From the NCBI RefSeq assembly GCF_000583655.1, contig NZ_BAKI01000021.1:1-40458 (forward strand): 40,458 bases of DNA. Reading direction: 5' to 3'. The number at the start of each line of letters is the position of its first letter. Within the stretch, counting starts at the first letter, position 1. Both the position numbers and the translations under genes were made by a program. Of this stretch, positions 33,554-40,458 are shown piece by piece. Below the pieces are notes generated by a model that saw only the letters and a list, made by a program, of their open reading frames with translations, was not told the origin of the DNA and searched no databases. Origin of the DNA: Lentilactobacillus farraginis DSM 18382 = JCM 14108. GTDB lineage: Bacteria; Bacillota; Bacilli; Lactobacillales; Lactobacillaceae.

Positions 33554-34675
33554 ATGTCCCAATATATTCACGTTATTTACACAGCCGTTATTTTATTTCC
33601 ACTTCTGGCAATTCTGATTACCCTGCCGATCCTGTTGGTTAACTACCATCGATATGGTGCACTGCCAAAGTGGCACATTTTTTTGCTGTATACCTTTGTT
33701 TTTTACCTGATGTGCGCCTATTTTTTGACTATTTTACCTTTACCAAGTCAAAGCTTCGTCGATCACTTGAAAACGCCGACCTATAACCTGGTCCCGTTTA
33801 CTTTTGTTTTCGATTTTGTTAAATACAACCCATTTTCACTTCTTCACCCGGCTACTTGGGTGGCAGCCTTAAAAGCGCCAACGGTTATCCAGCCCTTATT
33901 TAACATTTTCCTAACAATTCCCTTTGGCTTTTATCTGCACTACTACTTTCAACGCAGCTGGAAACAGACCCTGGTAATGAGTTTCTGCTTATCACTTTTC
34001 TTTGAAGTGACACAATATACCGGCTTATATGGCATTTATTCCCGGTCATACCGGTTATTTGACGTTGACGACCTAATCTTAAACACTGCCGGTGGCATGC
34101 TTGGTTATTGGCTGACAGGCGGACTGGCCAAAATCTTACCGACCAAAGAACGGGTGCAGGCCCACGCGCTTTCACACAGCCACAGTATTTCGGCCATTCG
34201 CCGACTGACCGCTTTGATAATCGATTTAATTTTAATCAGTCTGCTCGACCTGATTATTTCACTAATGACCAATCGGCATGATTGGGTCATCACGATAATC
34301 GCCTGGTTTATTCTGATCATTATCCCCGAAGTCTTTTTTCAGCGGTCTATCGGTATGCAGCTGGTAAACATCCGGGTGGTTGATAAATTCGGTCACCGAG
34401 CCAAATGGTATCGGGTTATCTGGCGAAACGTGCTTGCGTATGGCGTCATTGGTGGTATTTTCTTTACCAACCTGGTACTGCTTCAACTAAGCGGCACCGT
34501 TCCGGAATCCCAGCTAACAATGATTTGGTGGGGGATTTTAATCACAACCTTACTGCTCCTGCTTGTTTTTGTCGATCTGCTCATTGATTCGTTTGCCAGT
34601 CGTCACCGACTATTTTTCGAACGTCTCAGCGGAACCGATACCAAAGCCAAAACCGATCATCTTTTCAATCGATAA
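33554..34675 (+). CDS. VanZ-domain protein fused to an RDD domain
   Basis: 373 residues, all membrane. The N-terminal half (about 1-205) is VanZ-like, with YNLVPFTFVFDF, NIFLTIPFGFYLHYYF, LFFEVTQYTGLYGI and DVDDLILNTAGGMLGYW in the family order. The second half (about 210-360) is an RDD domain: RRLTALIIDLILISLLDL, with the Arg and Asp pair, then FFQRSIGMQLVNIRVVD. The VanZ family is linked to envelope stress and teicoplanin resistance; RDD domains are found in Na+/H+-type transporters. The combined function is unknown. AGGAGG precedes the ATG and overlaps the greA stop, so both are co-translated. Confidence 0.85.
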   Translation: MSQYIHVIYTAVILFPLLAILITLPILLVNYHRYGALPKWHIFLLYTFVFYLMCAYFLTILPLPSQSFVDHLKTPTYNLVPFTFVFDFVKYNPFSLLHPATWVAALKAPTVIQPLFNIFLTIPFGFYLHYYFQRSWKQTLVMSFCLSLFFEVTQYTGLYGIYSRSYRLFDVDDLILNTAGGMLGYWLTGGLAKILPTKERVQAHALSHSHSISAIRRLTALIIDLILISLLDLIISLMTNRHDWVITIIAWFILIIIPEVFFQRSIGMQLVNIRVVDKFGHRAKWYRVIWRNVLAYGVIGGIFFTNLVLLQLSGTVPESQLTMIWWGILITTLLLLLVFVDLLIDSFASRHRLFFERLSGTDTKAKTDHLFNR

Positions 34676-34774
34676 TCCGTGAAAAAATATAAAAATCCCC
34701 TAGTCGATTCGGACGCCGATTATTATAATAAAATGTAAAGGCTGATTGTGATTTGACTGAAAAGAGGTTTCAAT

Positions 34775-35086
34775 ATGGTCAAAGAAAACGCACGTAAATT
34801 AACCTATCCAATTATCTTACATCACGAAGAAATCGGTTACAGTGTTGAAATTCCTGATATTGACGGTGCCTGGACAAGAGGCATCACCAAAGAAGAAGCC
34901 TTGAATAAGGCTAAAAACATCATTGGAACGGCTCTGATTGACCAATCGAAATGTCCAAAGCCAACACCGTTAAAAGACATTATTCTTTCCTCAAATAACG
35001 GTGACGCTAAAACAACGGTAACTGTCGATATGGATTATTATCAACAATTAATGTCGGGAAAAGCCACCCGAAGAAAAAACGCCTAA
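34775..35086 (+). CDS. HicB-like antitoxin-family protein without HicA
   Basis: 103 residues. The partial RNase-H-like HicB fold is visible: LTYPIILHHEEIGYSVEIPDIDGAWTRGITKEEALNKAKNII in residues 9-50, with the usual PDIxGxxTxGxTxEEA pattern. The C-terminal tail (VTVDMDYYQQLMSGKATRRKNA) is short and basic. HicB proteins neutralise the HicA mRNA-interferase, but neither flank (34676-34774, 35087-35160) encodes one. It is therefore an orphan. AAGAGG precedes the start and TATAAT at 34724-34729 is a likely -10. It has its own terminator. Confidence 0.8.
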   Translation: MVKENARKLTYPIILHHEEIGYSVEIPDIDGAWTRGITKEEALNKAKNIIGTALIDQSKCPKPTPLKDIILSSNNGDAKTTVTVDMDYYQQLMSGKATRRKNA

Positions 35087-35163
35087 TATTTGGATAATTC
35101 GATTATGCAGCAGGAAGTTGCCTTTCGGCGCACATTTCCACTCGGTAATAATCGTGATTTCAT

Positions 35164-35207
35164 AAACGGGAGTTGGACAAAATTGCTTTTGCCCAACTCC
35201 CGTTTTT
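35164..35207 (+). terminator. intrinsic terminator of the HicB gene
   Basis: AAACGGGAGTTGG pairs with CCAACTCCCGTTTTT. Confidence 0.85.
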
Positions 35208-35291
35208 AATATCGTCGTCACAACAATGATGCTTATTCACAAGACAATGACCAGTTTAAAGCCATTTCAATGACTAAAACATCCGATAATG

Positions 35292-35426
35292 TCAAGCGGC
35301 ATCCAATTGCTCATTTTGGCCGCTTCTCATTTTCATTATCAGCTTTTTAACGCCAGAAAGTACAAATGTCGGTATTGCTGAAACAATTATAATCCCAAGG
35401 TACATTGACATCGTTAGCGGTGAGGT
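35292..35426 (-). pseudogene. remnant of a second P-type ATPase 3' end
   Basis: The minus strand encodes LTMSMYLGIIIVSAIPTF, then VLSGVKKLIMKMR and NEQLDAA with a stop. This matches the C-terminus of the ATPase at 37762 (LTMSMYLGIIIVSAVPTF and so on) with several substitutions, while a 30-plus-base stretch is identical in DNA. The rest of that gene copy is absent. The homology ends at about 35426, where TGTACCCCAAAAATTGAGTC begins, a sequence resembling the end of an IS3-group element. The remaining part of the gap 35208-35498 shows nothing else. Confidence 0.75.
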
Positions 35427-35498
35427 GTACCCCAAAAATTGAGTCCCTTTTGTGAATTCTTGCTTGTTGCCTAATTATTACACAACTTATTTTAACTA

Positions 35499-35873
35499 CT
35501 AGAATTTCAGATAGCCTTCGTGTCCCTGGCTTAATAATTCTACAGGTTGTCCCTTTGCCTGTAGTCGCTTAACCCGCTTTTCACCCCATACAGACATTGT
35601 GACCAACAAATCGCGTAATGTTTTCCCTTCATCAGACAAATAATATTCAACCTTGGGAGGTACCTGATTATAGACTTTTCGGACAATGATCTCGTCTTCT
35701 TCCAATTCCCTTAATTGCTGGGTCAACATCTTTTGAGTAATAGTTGGAATACGCCGGCGAAGTTCACCGGTTCTAAGAGGGCCATTTCCAAGATGGCATA
35801 AAATGATCGGCTTCCACTTACCGCCGATAACATCCAGAGTCGCTTCAACACCAATGTGATAAATTTTTTCCAT
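35499..35873 (-). CDS. HxlR-family winged-helix regulator
   Basis: 124 residues. LDVIGGKWKPIILCHLGNGPLRTGELRRRIPTITQKMLTQQLRELEEDEIIVR (residues 13-65) is the HxlR DNA-binding domain. Such proteins (YodB, HypR, QorR types) sense electrophiles, hypochlorite or quinones through a cysteine; the single cysteine here is Cys26, inside helix 2 region (ILCHL), and not at the N-terminus as in YodB. AAGGAG precedes the ATG. It is divergent from an Old Yellow Enzyme, its likely target, with an inverted repeat between them. Confidence 0.9.
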   Translation of the reverse strand: MEKIYHIGVEATLDVIGGKWKPIILCHLGNGPLRTGELRRRIPTITQKMLTQQLRELEEDEIIVRKVYNQVPPKVEYYLSDEGKTLRDLLVTMSVWGEKRVKRLQAKGQPVELLSQGHEGYLKF

Positions 35874-35918
35874 TGTTAAACTCCTTATAATCCTTGATAG
35901 GTCCCATTAGGCACTTTT

Positions 35919-35949
35919 AAGTAACTATATGACTTTTTAGTGCGTACTT
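35919..35949. promoter_or_regulatory. candidate HxlR operator
   Basis: AAGTA 35919-35923 and CTA face TAG and TACTT 35945-35949, an imperfect dyad in the divergent intergenic region. A second AT-rich segment (ACTAGCATATATAGTTTAG) lies closer to the reductase gene. Confidence 0.35.
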
Positions 35950-36024
35950 GTTCAACTTTCCGTAACACGTATACTAGCATATATAGTTTAGAAAGCCCAG
36001 TAGAAATTTGGAGGAAATCATTTT

Positions 36025-37212
36025 ATGACAAAGCAACCATTTTTATCATCGTTTAAATTCAATAATGGTTTGGAAATCAAAAATCATATCGTCATGTCAC
36101 CAATGACCACAATGACCAGTTTTTATAATGGTATGATCACCACTGACGAACTCAATTACTATGCAGCTCGTGCCGGCGGTCCCGGAATGATGATAACGGG
36201 TGTTGCCAACGTTAGCGATAGCGGCAAGGGGTTCGAAGGAGAATTATCGGTTGCCCACGACGACATGCTCCCCGGGCTAACCAATCTGGCGAGTGTGATT
36301 CATCAAGACGGCACAAAGGCTATCCTACAAATCTTTCACGCAGGCCGCAAATCAAATAGTGCCATTCTTCGCGGTGAAAAGCCGGTTAGTGCCAGTGCAA
36401 TTGCGGCCACTTACCCCGCTAATTCCGAGACGCCACGGGCATTAACGACTGACGAGATTCTTCAACTTATTTCTGATTTCGGTGAAGCCACAAAGCGAGC
36501 TATCAAAGCCGGTTTTGACGGCGTTGAGCTTCACGGTGCCAACACGTATCTACTGCAACAATTTTATTCTGAAAATGCCAATCAACGAACCGATGATTGG
36601 GGCGGTTCAAGAGAAAAACGGTTGAAGTTCCCGCTTGCTGTAATTAAAACCGTCAATAAAGTTGTTAGAGACTACGCAGATAGGCCCTTTATAGTTGGCT
36701 ATCGACTTTCACCAGAAGAAATCGAAACACCAGGGATTCGTTTGGAAGATTCCCTCTTCTTTGTTGATCAAATTAGAGACAAAGTTGATTATCTTCACCT
36801 TTCAATGGGGAGTTACAAGCGAACTTCGTTAAATGATCCAAGTAACAAGCAGTCATTAATTTCTCAATTTGCTGAACATACTCATGGAATTATTCCACTT
36901 ATCGGGATTGGATCCGTGACAACCCCCGAAGACGTTAATGCTGCGATGGCCGATGGTGCTGATTTGGTTGCTATTGGGCGTGCCTTTATTCGGGAACCAC
37001 AGTGGGTTCAAAAAGTGGCTCACAATGATCTAAAAAGTATCCGGACACAAATTAGTCCGTCAGATATGGATGAGTTAGCAATTCCACCGGTTATGCAAAC
37101 GTATTTGAGGGAGTCCTTCTATTCTGTCATGCAGTTTACTGATGATCCCGAGCTTCATCAGGATTATCAAAATTCGCTGGCACCGATGGAAGGGTTTGAG
37201 AAAAAATTGTAA
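36025..37212 (+). CDS. Old Yellow Enzyme family NAD(P)H:flavin oxidoreductase
   Basis: 395 residues. An FMN-binding TIM barrel with MSPMTTM near 25, QIFHAGRKS near 99, FDGVELHGANTYLLQQFYS near 165-183 and NQRTDDWGGSREKR near 187-200. PLIGIGSVTTPEDV and DLVAIGRAFIREPQW near 295-335 form the phosphate-binding end. OYEs reduce activated carbon-carbon double bonds, quinones or nitro compounds. The active-site pair is less canonical (HGAN instead of HxAHGY), so it fits the short NADH-flavin-oxidoreductase group of lactobacilli. GGAGG precedes ATG 36025. Divergent from HxlR, suggesting induction by electrophiles. Confidence 0.9.
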   Translation: MTKQPFLSSFKFNNGLEIKNHIVMSPMTTMTSFYNGMITTDELNYYAARAGGPGMMITGVANVSDSGKGFEGELSVAHDDMLPGLTNLASVIHQDGTKAILQIFHAGRKSNSAILRGEKPVSASAIAATYPANSETPRALTTDEILQLISDFGEATKRAIKAGFDGVELHGANTYLLQQFYSENANQRTDDWGGSREKRLKFPLAVIKTVNKVVRDYADRPFIVGYRLSPEEIETPGIRLEDSLFFVDQIRDKVDYLHLSMGSYKRTSLNDPSNKQSLISQFAEHTHGIIPLIGIGSVTTPEDVNAAMADGADLVAIGRAFIREPQWVQKVAHNDLKSIRTQISPSDMDELAIPPVMQTYLRESFYSVMQFTDDPELHQDYQNSLAPMEGFEKKL

Positions 37213-37221
37213 CTAATAGCG

Positions 37222-37266
37222 ACAGGCGCTCGGTGCAAACTAATTAAGTTTGTGCCAAGCGCCTGT
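37222..37266 (+). terminator. long hairpin terminator after the OYE gene
   Basis: ACAGGCGCT, GGTGCAAACT pair with AAGTTTGTGCC, AGCGCCTGT with few mismatches, followed by TATTC. The T-run is weak. Confidence 0.7.
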
Positions 37267-37322
37267 TATTCAATATTTTGGAATATGATGATAATAAGAC
37301 TTTAATTTATGGAGGCCTTTCA

Positions 37323-37745
37323 ATGACAGATATATATGATGATCAATCCTTTTTTGAAGCTTACAGCCAAATGCCCCGCTCAAAATACGGCCTAAGTGCA
37401 GCGGGAAAATGGCACGAACTACGTAAACTCTTTCCGGACTTTACGGGAAAGACCGTTTTAGATCTTGATTGCGGCTATGGTTGGCACTGTCGTTATGCAG
37501 CCGATCATGGTGCCAAAGAAGTCGTTGGTATCGATGCATCCAGTAAGATGATTGACAAGACACAAGCCATGACCACTCAGCCCAACATTCATTATCATAT
37601 TATGGACATAATGGCAATCGACCAGCTTGAAGCTAAATTCGATGTCATCATCAGTTCGCTGGCTATCCACTATATCAAAGATTATGGTGCATTAATCGAA
37701 AAAATTCATAACGCTTTAAATGTTCATGGTCATCGGACCCATTGA
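37323..37745 (+). pseudogene. class I SAM methyltransferase, 3' truncated
   Basis: 140 residues, where relatives have about 240. ATG 37323 follows GGAGG; the longer frame to 37278 overlaps that site. FFEAYSQMPRSKYGLSAAGKWHELRKLFPDFTGKTVLDLDCGYGWHCRYAADHGAKEVVGIDASSKMI covers the N-terminal helices and SAM motifs I and II, and FDVIISSLAIHYIKDY is motif IV to post-IV. After LNVHG, where the family continues with a strand and the substrate domain, it runs into HRTH and a stop, 16 bases before the ATPase stop on the other strand. The end was probably lost in a rearrangement that brought the ATPase gene next to it. Confidence 0.8.
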
Positions 37746-37761
37746 TCTGTATCGATAATGA

Positions 37762-40458
37762 TTAGGCGGCATCCAGTTGCTCATTGTTTCGATCAGGTCT
37801 CATTTTGATCACCAGTTTCTTGATTCCTGAAAGCACAAATGTTGGAACTGCAGAAACAATTATAATCCCAAGGTACATTGACATCGTTAACGGTGCCGTC
37901 CCCATTACATTATTAAAGAATGGCACAAGGGTGACCAAAATCGAGGTGGTTGCCGCAAAACCAACGGCCAATGTTAACCTGGAGTTACTAAACGGATTAC
38001 GATCAAATAGCGTTTTGGCACTTCTGGCATCATAAACATGCCATACTGGCCAAATACCAACGTTAGAAACGCAATCGTTTGACTTTGCGCGACTGAATAT
38101 CCCTGGAAAGCCGCCCAAACAAATGCTAAAAAGACTAGTCCGCCCATAACAGATCCCCGAAGCAATACTCTGGTTAACATGCCATTTGCCAAAATAGATT
38201 GTCGTGGATTTCGTGGCTCTTGTTTCATCAAATCCGCCTCCGGTTTATCATAACCCAAGGCAAACGATGGCAACGAGTCACTAATCATGTTCACCCATAA
38301 TACCATTAAAGCAGTTAAAGTCGGCGTTACTTCCGAGATTTCGCCAATTGGAGAAGTAATCAAGAATACCCCTAATAACAGTGACAAGACCTCCGCAACA
38401 TTGGTTGTTAATTCGTGGCGCATAAAATTAAGAATATTTGAAAAAATTGTTCGGCCGAATTTAACCGATTTCTCAATGGTTGTGAATTTATCATCCAGCA
38501 AAATCAAATCAGCCGCATCTTTGGTAACTTCAGTACCATTAATCCCCATTGCAATGCCAATATCAGCCGCTTTTAGTGCCGGCGCGTCATTAATACCATC
38601 CCCTGTCATTGCGACAACCTGTTGATGCGCCTGAAGGGTTGTAATAATTCGCTGCTTGTGTGCAGGGGTTACCCGGGCATAAACCCGCGTGGCCAACGCA
38701 AGTTCACTTAGCTGTTCATCAGTCATCTTTTCCAAATGCCGACCGGTAATAACCCGGGCATCATCACACTTGATAATTCCCAGCTGTTTGGCAATTGCTT
38801 TCGCCGTTTCAGCGTGATCACCAGTAATCATTACAACATTAACTGAAGCATCGGAAAGATTCTTAATAGATGCTTTCACTTCTTCTCTTGGTGGGTCAAT
38901 AATGCCAACCAACCCAACAAAGCACAGATCCTGTTCCAACTTTTCTGCGGAAGCATGCAAAGCTTGGTCTTTTGTGATTTTTCTTTGTGTGAGCGCAATT
39001 GTTCTCAAAGCATCCCCGGCAAAATCCAGAACTGCCTGATGAATTTCTTCTTCAAAAGCAGCATCTTTTTTTACAACGCCATTCATCAAAACCGATTTTG
39101 TTCGCAGCGCAACAACATCCGGTGCGCCCTTTGTCAAACTGTAATAATCGTCATCTTCTTTAATCACTACCGTCATCATTTTTCGGGTACTGTCAAACGG
39201 CAACACCCGAATAATATCAATATCATGGCCGGCTTGGTTTTCCAATAAAGCATCCCGTTTAATGCCCTGCTTTGCCCCCAATACGACCAACGAAACATCG
39301 GTTGGGTTTCCGAACGGTCGCCAGTTTTGCTTCTCATCCGGCTTAATTTCGGCTTCATTATTCAAAACCGCCACCTCAAGTAACCGTTTGAAATCTTTTG
39401 GATTCCCGGCTTTTCCGTTCGACTTAATAAAATCGCCAACCGGTGTGTAACCTTTTCCTTCAACTTGGTAGATCTGGCCATTAGTCAGAAAACGGGTAAC
39501 CGTCATTTCGTTTTTAGTTAAAGTTCCGGTTTTATCAGACGCAATATAAGTTGTTGCACCAAGTGTCTCCACACTGCTCAGTGATTTGATTAGTCCTTTA
39601 TTATCTGCCAGCATTTTAGCACCAATAGTTAAAACAATTGAGAGCACTACCGGCATGGCATCCGGAATCGATGCAACTGCGATCGCAATTGCTGTTGACG
39701 ATGTTCCCGCCAGATCCCCAACTGAAATAGTCCCGTTGGCCATCACTGATTTAACAAGATCAAATCCAATTGTCACTAAGATAATCAGGCCTGCCAACAA
39801 CATTAATTTCTTGCTTAAGCTATGAACCGACTTTTCAATCGGCGTCTTTGTTTCGCCAATCTCCTGCATTAAATTGGAAATGCGGCCCAATTCTGTATGC
39901 ATTCCGGTTTCTACAATAACGCCAATCCCATTACCGTTAACAACCATTGAGCCGGAATATCCCATATTGGTTCGACCACCAAGTTCCGTATCTTCAGGTA
40001 ATGGGCCAATTGTCTTACTGATGGCATCGGATTCACCGGTTAAGTGAGCCTCGTCCACCTGTAATTCGGATACCTTAATCCAGCGCAGATCGCCTTCGAT
40101 AAAGTCACCAGATTTAACAGTTACAACATCGCCGAGAACCAGTTGATCGGCAGCAATTGATTTCCAAGAACCATTTCTTAATACATTCATGTGATGCTGC
40201 CGCATATTGGATAATGTCGCTAACGATTTTTGAGCTGACCGGGTTTGATGGAAAGTCAGGCCACCATTAATTAAAACAATGATTAAAATTGCAGCGGCCT
40301 CATAAACGGAAGCCATCGCATGTGCATGATCACCCGTCACATTAAAATCATAAACCGCGCTGGCTAATGCCAAAACAGTCGCGACCAACAAAATAATAAT
40401 TAGTGGTTCCCTAAAACTCCTTAAAAAAAGTTTCCAACCGGGAGTGTTTTCTTTTTCT
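37762..40458 (-). pseudogene. P2-type cation-transporting ATPase, partial at the right edge, one frameshift
   Basis: The frame is open to the window end (WKLFLRSFREPLIIILLVATV at the edge), so the first roughly 50 residues lie outside. Visible: actuator loop LTGESD, membrane segment IPDAMPVVLSIVLTIGAKML (the PEGLP motif of calcium pumps is PDAMP here), phosphorylation site SDKTGTLTKNEMT, nucleotide domain KGAPD, then ITGDH and TGDGINDAPALKAADIGIAMG. The last six helices begin near LGVFLITSPIG. Near 38040 the frame breaks: QYGMFMMPEVPK should read through to VYDARSAKTLFDRNPFSNSR, which the frame to 37762 continues to its end LDAA. Adding one base repairs it. The ion is uncertain (Ca2+ or Na+-like). 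If the break is real, the last helices (about 90 residues) are lost. Confidence 0.85.

Noticed and set aside
34676-34774. HicA toxin gene upstream of HicB
   Set aside because: The 99-base gap has no open frame of the required 55-60 codons and contains a promoter-like sequence.
35420-35500. Complete insertion sequence
   Set aside because: Only an IS3-like end sequence is seen; there is no transposase frame and no matching opposite end in the gap.

Overview
The window is chromosomal DNA from a low-to-moderate GC Firmicute, almost certainly a lactobacillus. Evidence: strong AGGAGG-type ribosome binding sites, TTG/GTG starts, an Apf/lysozyme-like secreted protein, a VanZ-RDD fusion and a complete arginine deiminase (ADI) locus with an ArcR-type Crp/Fnr regulator. 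The ADI pathway together with this gene content suggests an obligately heterofermentative species (Lentilactobacillus, Secundilactobacillus or a relative). The genus is inference; no rRNA or other species marker is present.

Layout. 1-3050: small membrane protein, three tandem palindromic repeats, a type-2 ferredoxin-NADP reductase and a broken PrsW-like protease. 3190-5820: nucleoside hydrolase, a 74-bp palindrome, a Cof-type HAD phosphatase and an Spx-like protein lacking its cysteines. 6005-9821: frameshifted CPA1 Na+/H+ antiporter, two more repeats, a cytoplasmic 5'-nucleotidase. 9958-12609: RNase Y and a membrane-anchored alpha/beta hydrolase. 12876-17550: XRE regulator, tiny membrane protein, SAM methyltransferase, Ogt, DUF2252-DsrE pair, HAD phosphatase. 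17676-24685: ADI locus read leftward, argR-arcA-arcB-arcC-arcR-arcD, with candidate ArgR and CcpA sites upstream of arcA. 24939-28514: GH65 disaccharide phosphorylase (frame broken) divergent from a LysR regulator. 28952-34675: secreted S53 peptidase, xanthine/uracil permease with PurBox-like sites, Apf-like protein, GreA and VanZ-RDD. 34775-40458: orphan HicB, remnant of a P-type ATPase 3' end, HxlR regulator divergent from an Old Yellow Enzyme, truncated methyltransferase and a P2-type cation ATPase running off the right edge.

Working together. ArcD would import arginine in exchange for ornithine; ArcA makes citrulline and ammonia; ArcB makes ornithine and carbamoyl phosphate; ArcC makes ATP, CO2 and ammonia. 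ArcR and ArgR sit in the locus and cre/ARG-box-like sequences lie before arcA, so arginine and sugar control are both likely.

Two window-wide patterns stand out. First, a family of about 115-bp nested palindromes occurs at least seven times plus remnants. Stems differ between copies but pairing is kept, including compensatory changes, and copies abut gene stop codons and sometimes supply them. Second, at least seven reading-frame breaks occur in otherwise well-preserved genes (near 2265, 2390, 7035, 14285, 14912, 26957, 38040). Six are best explained by one missing base, which points either to sequence error or to gene decay.
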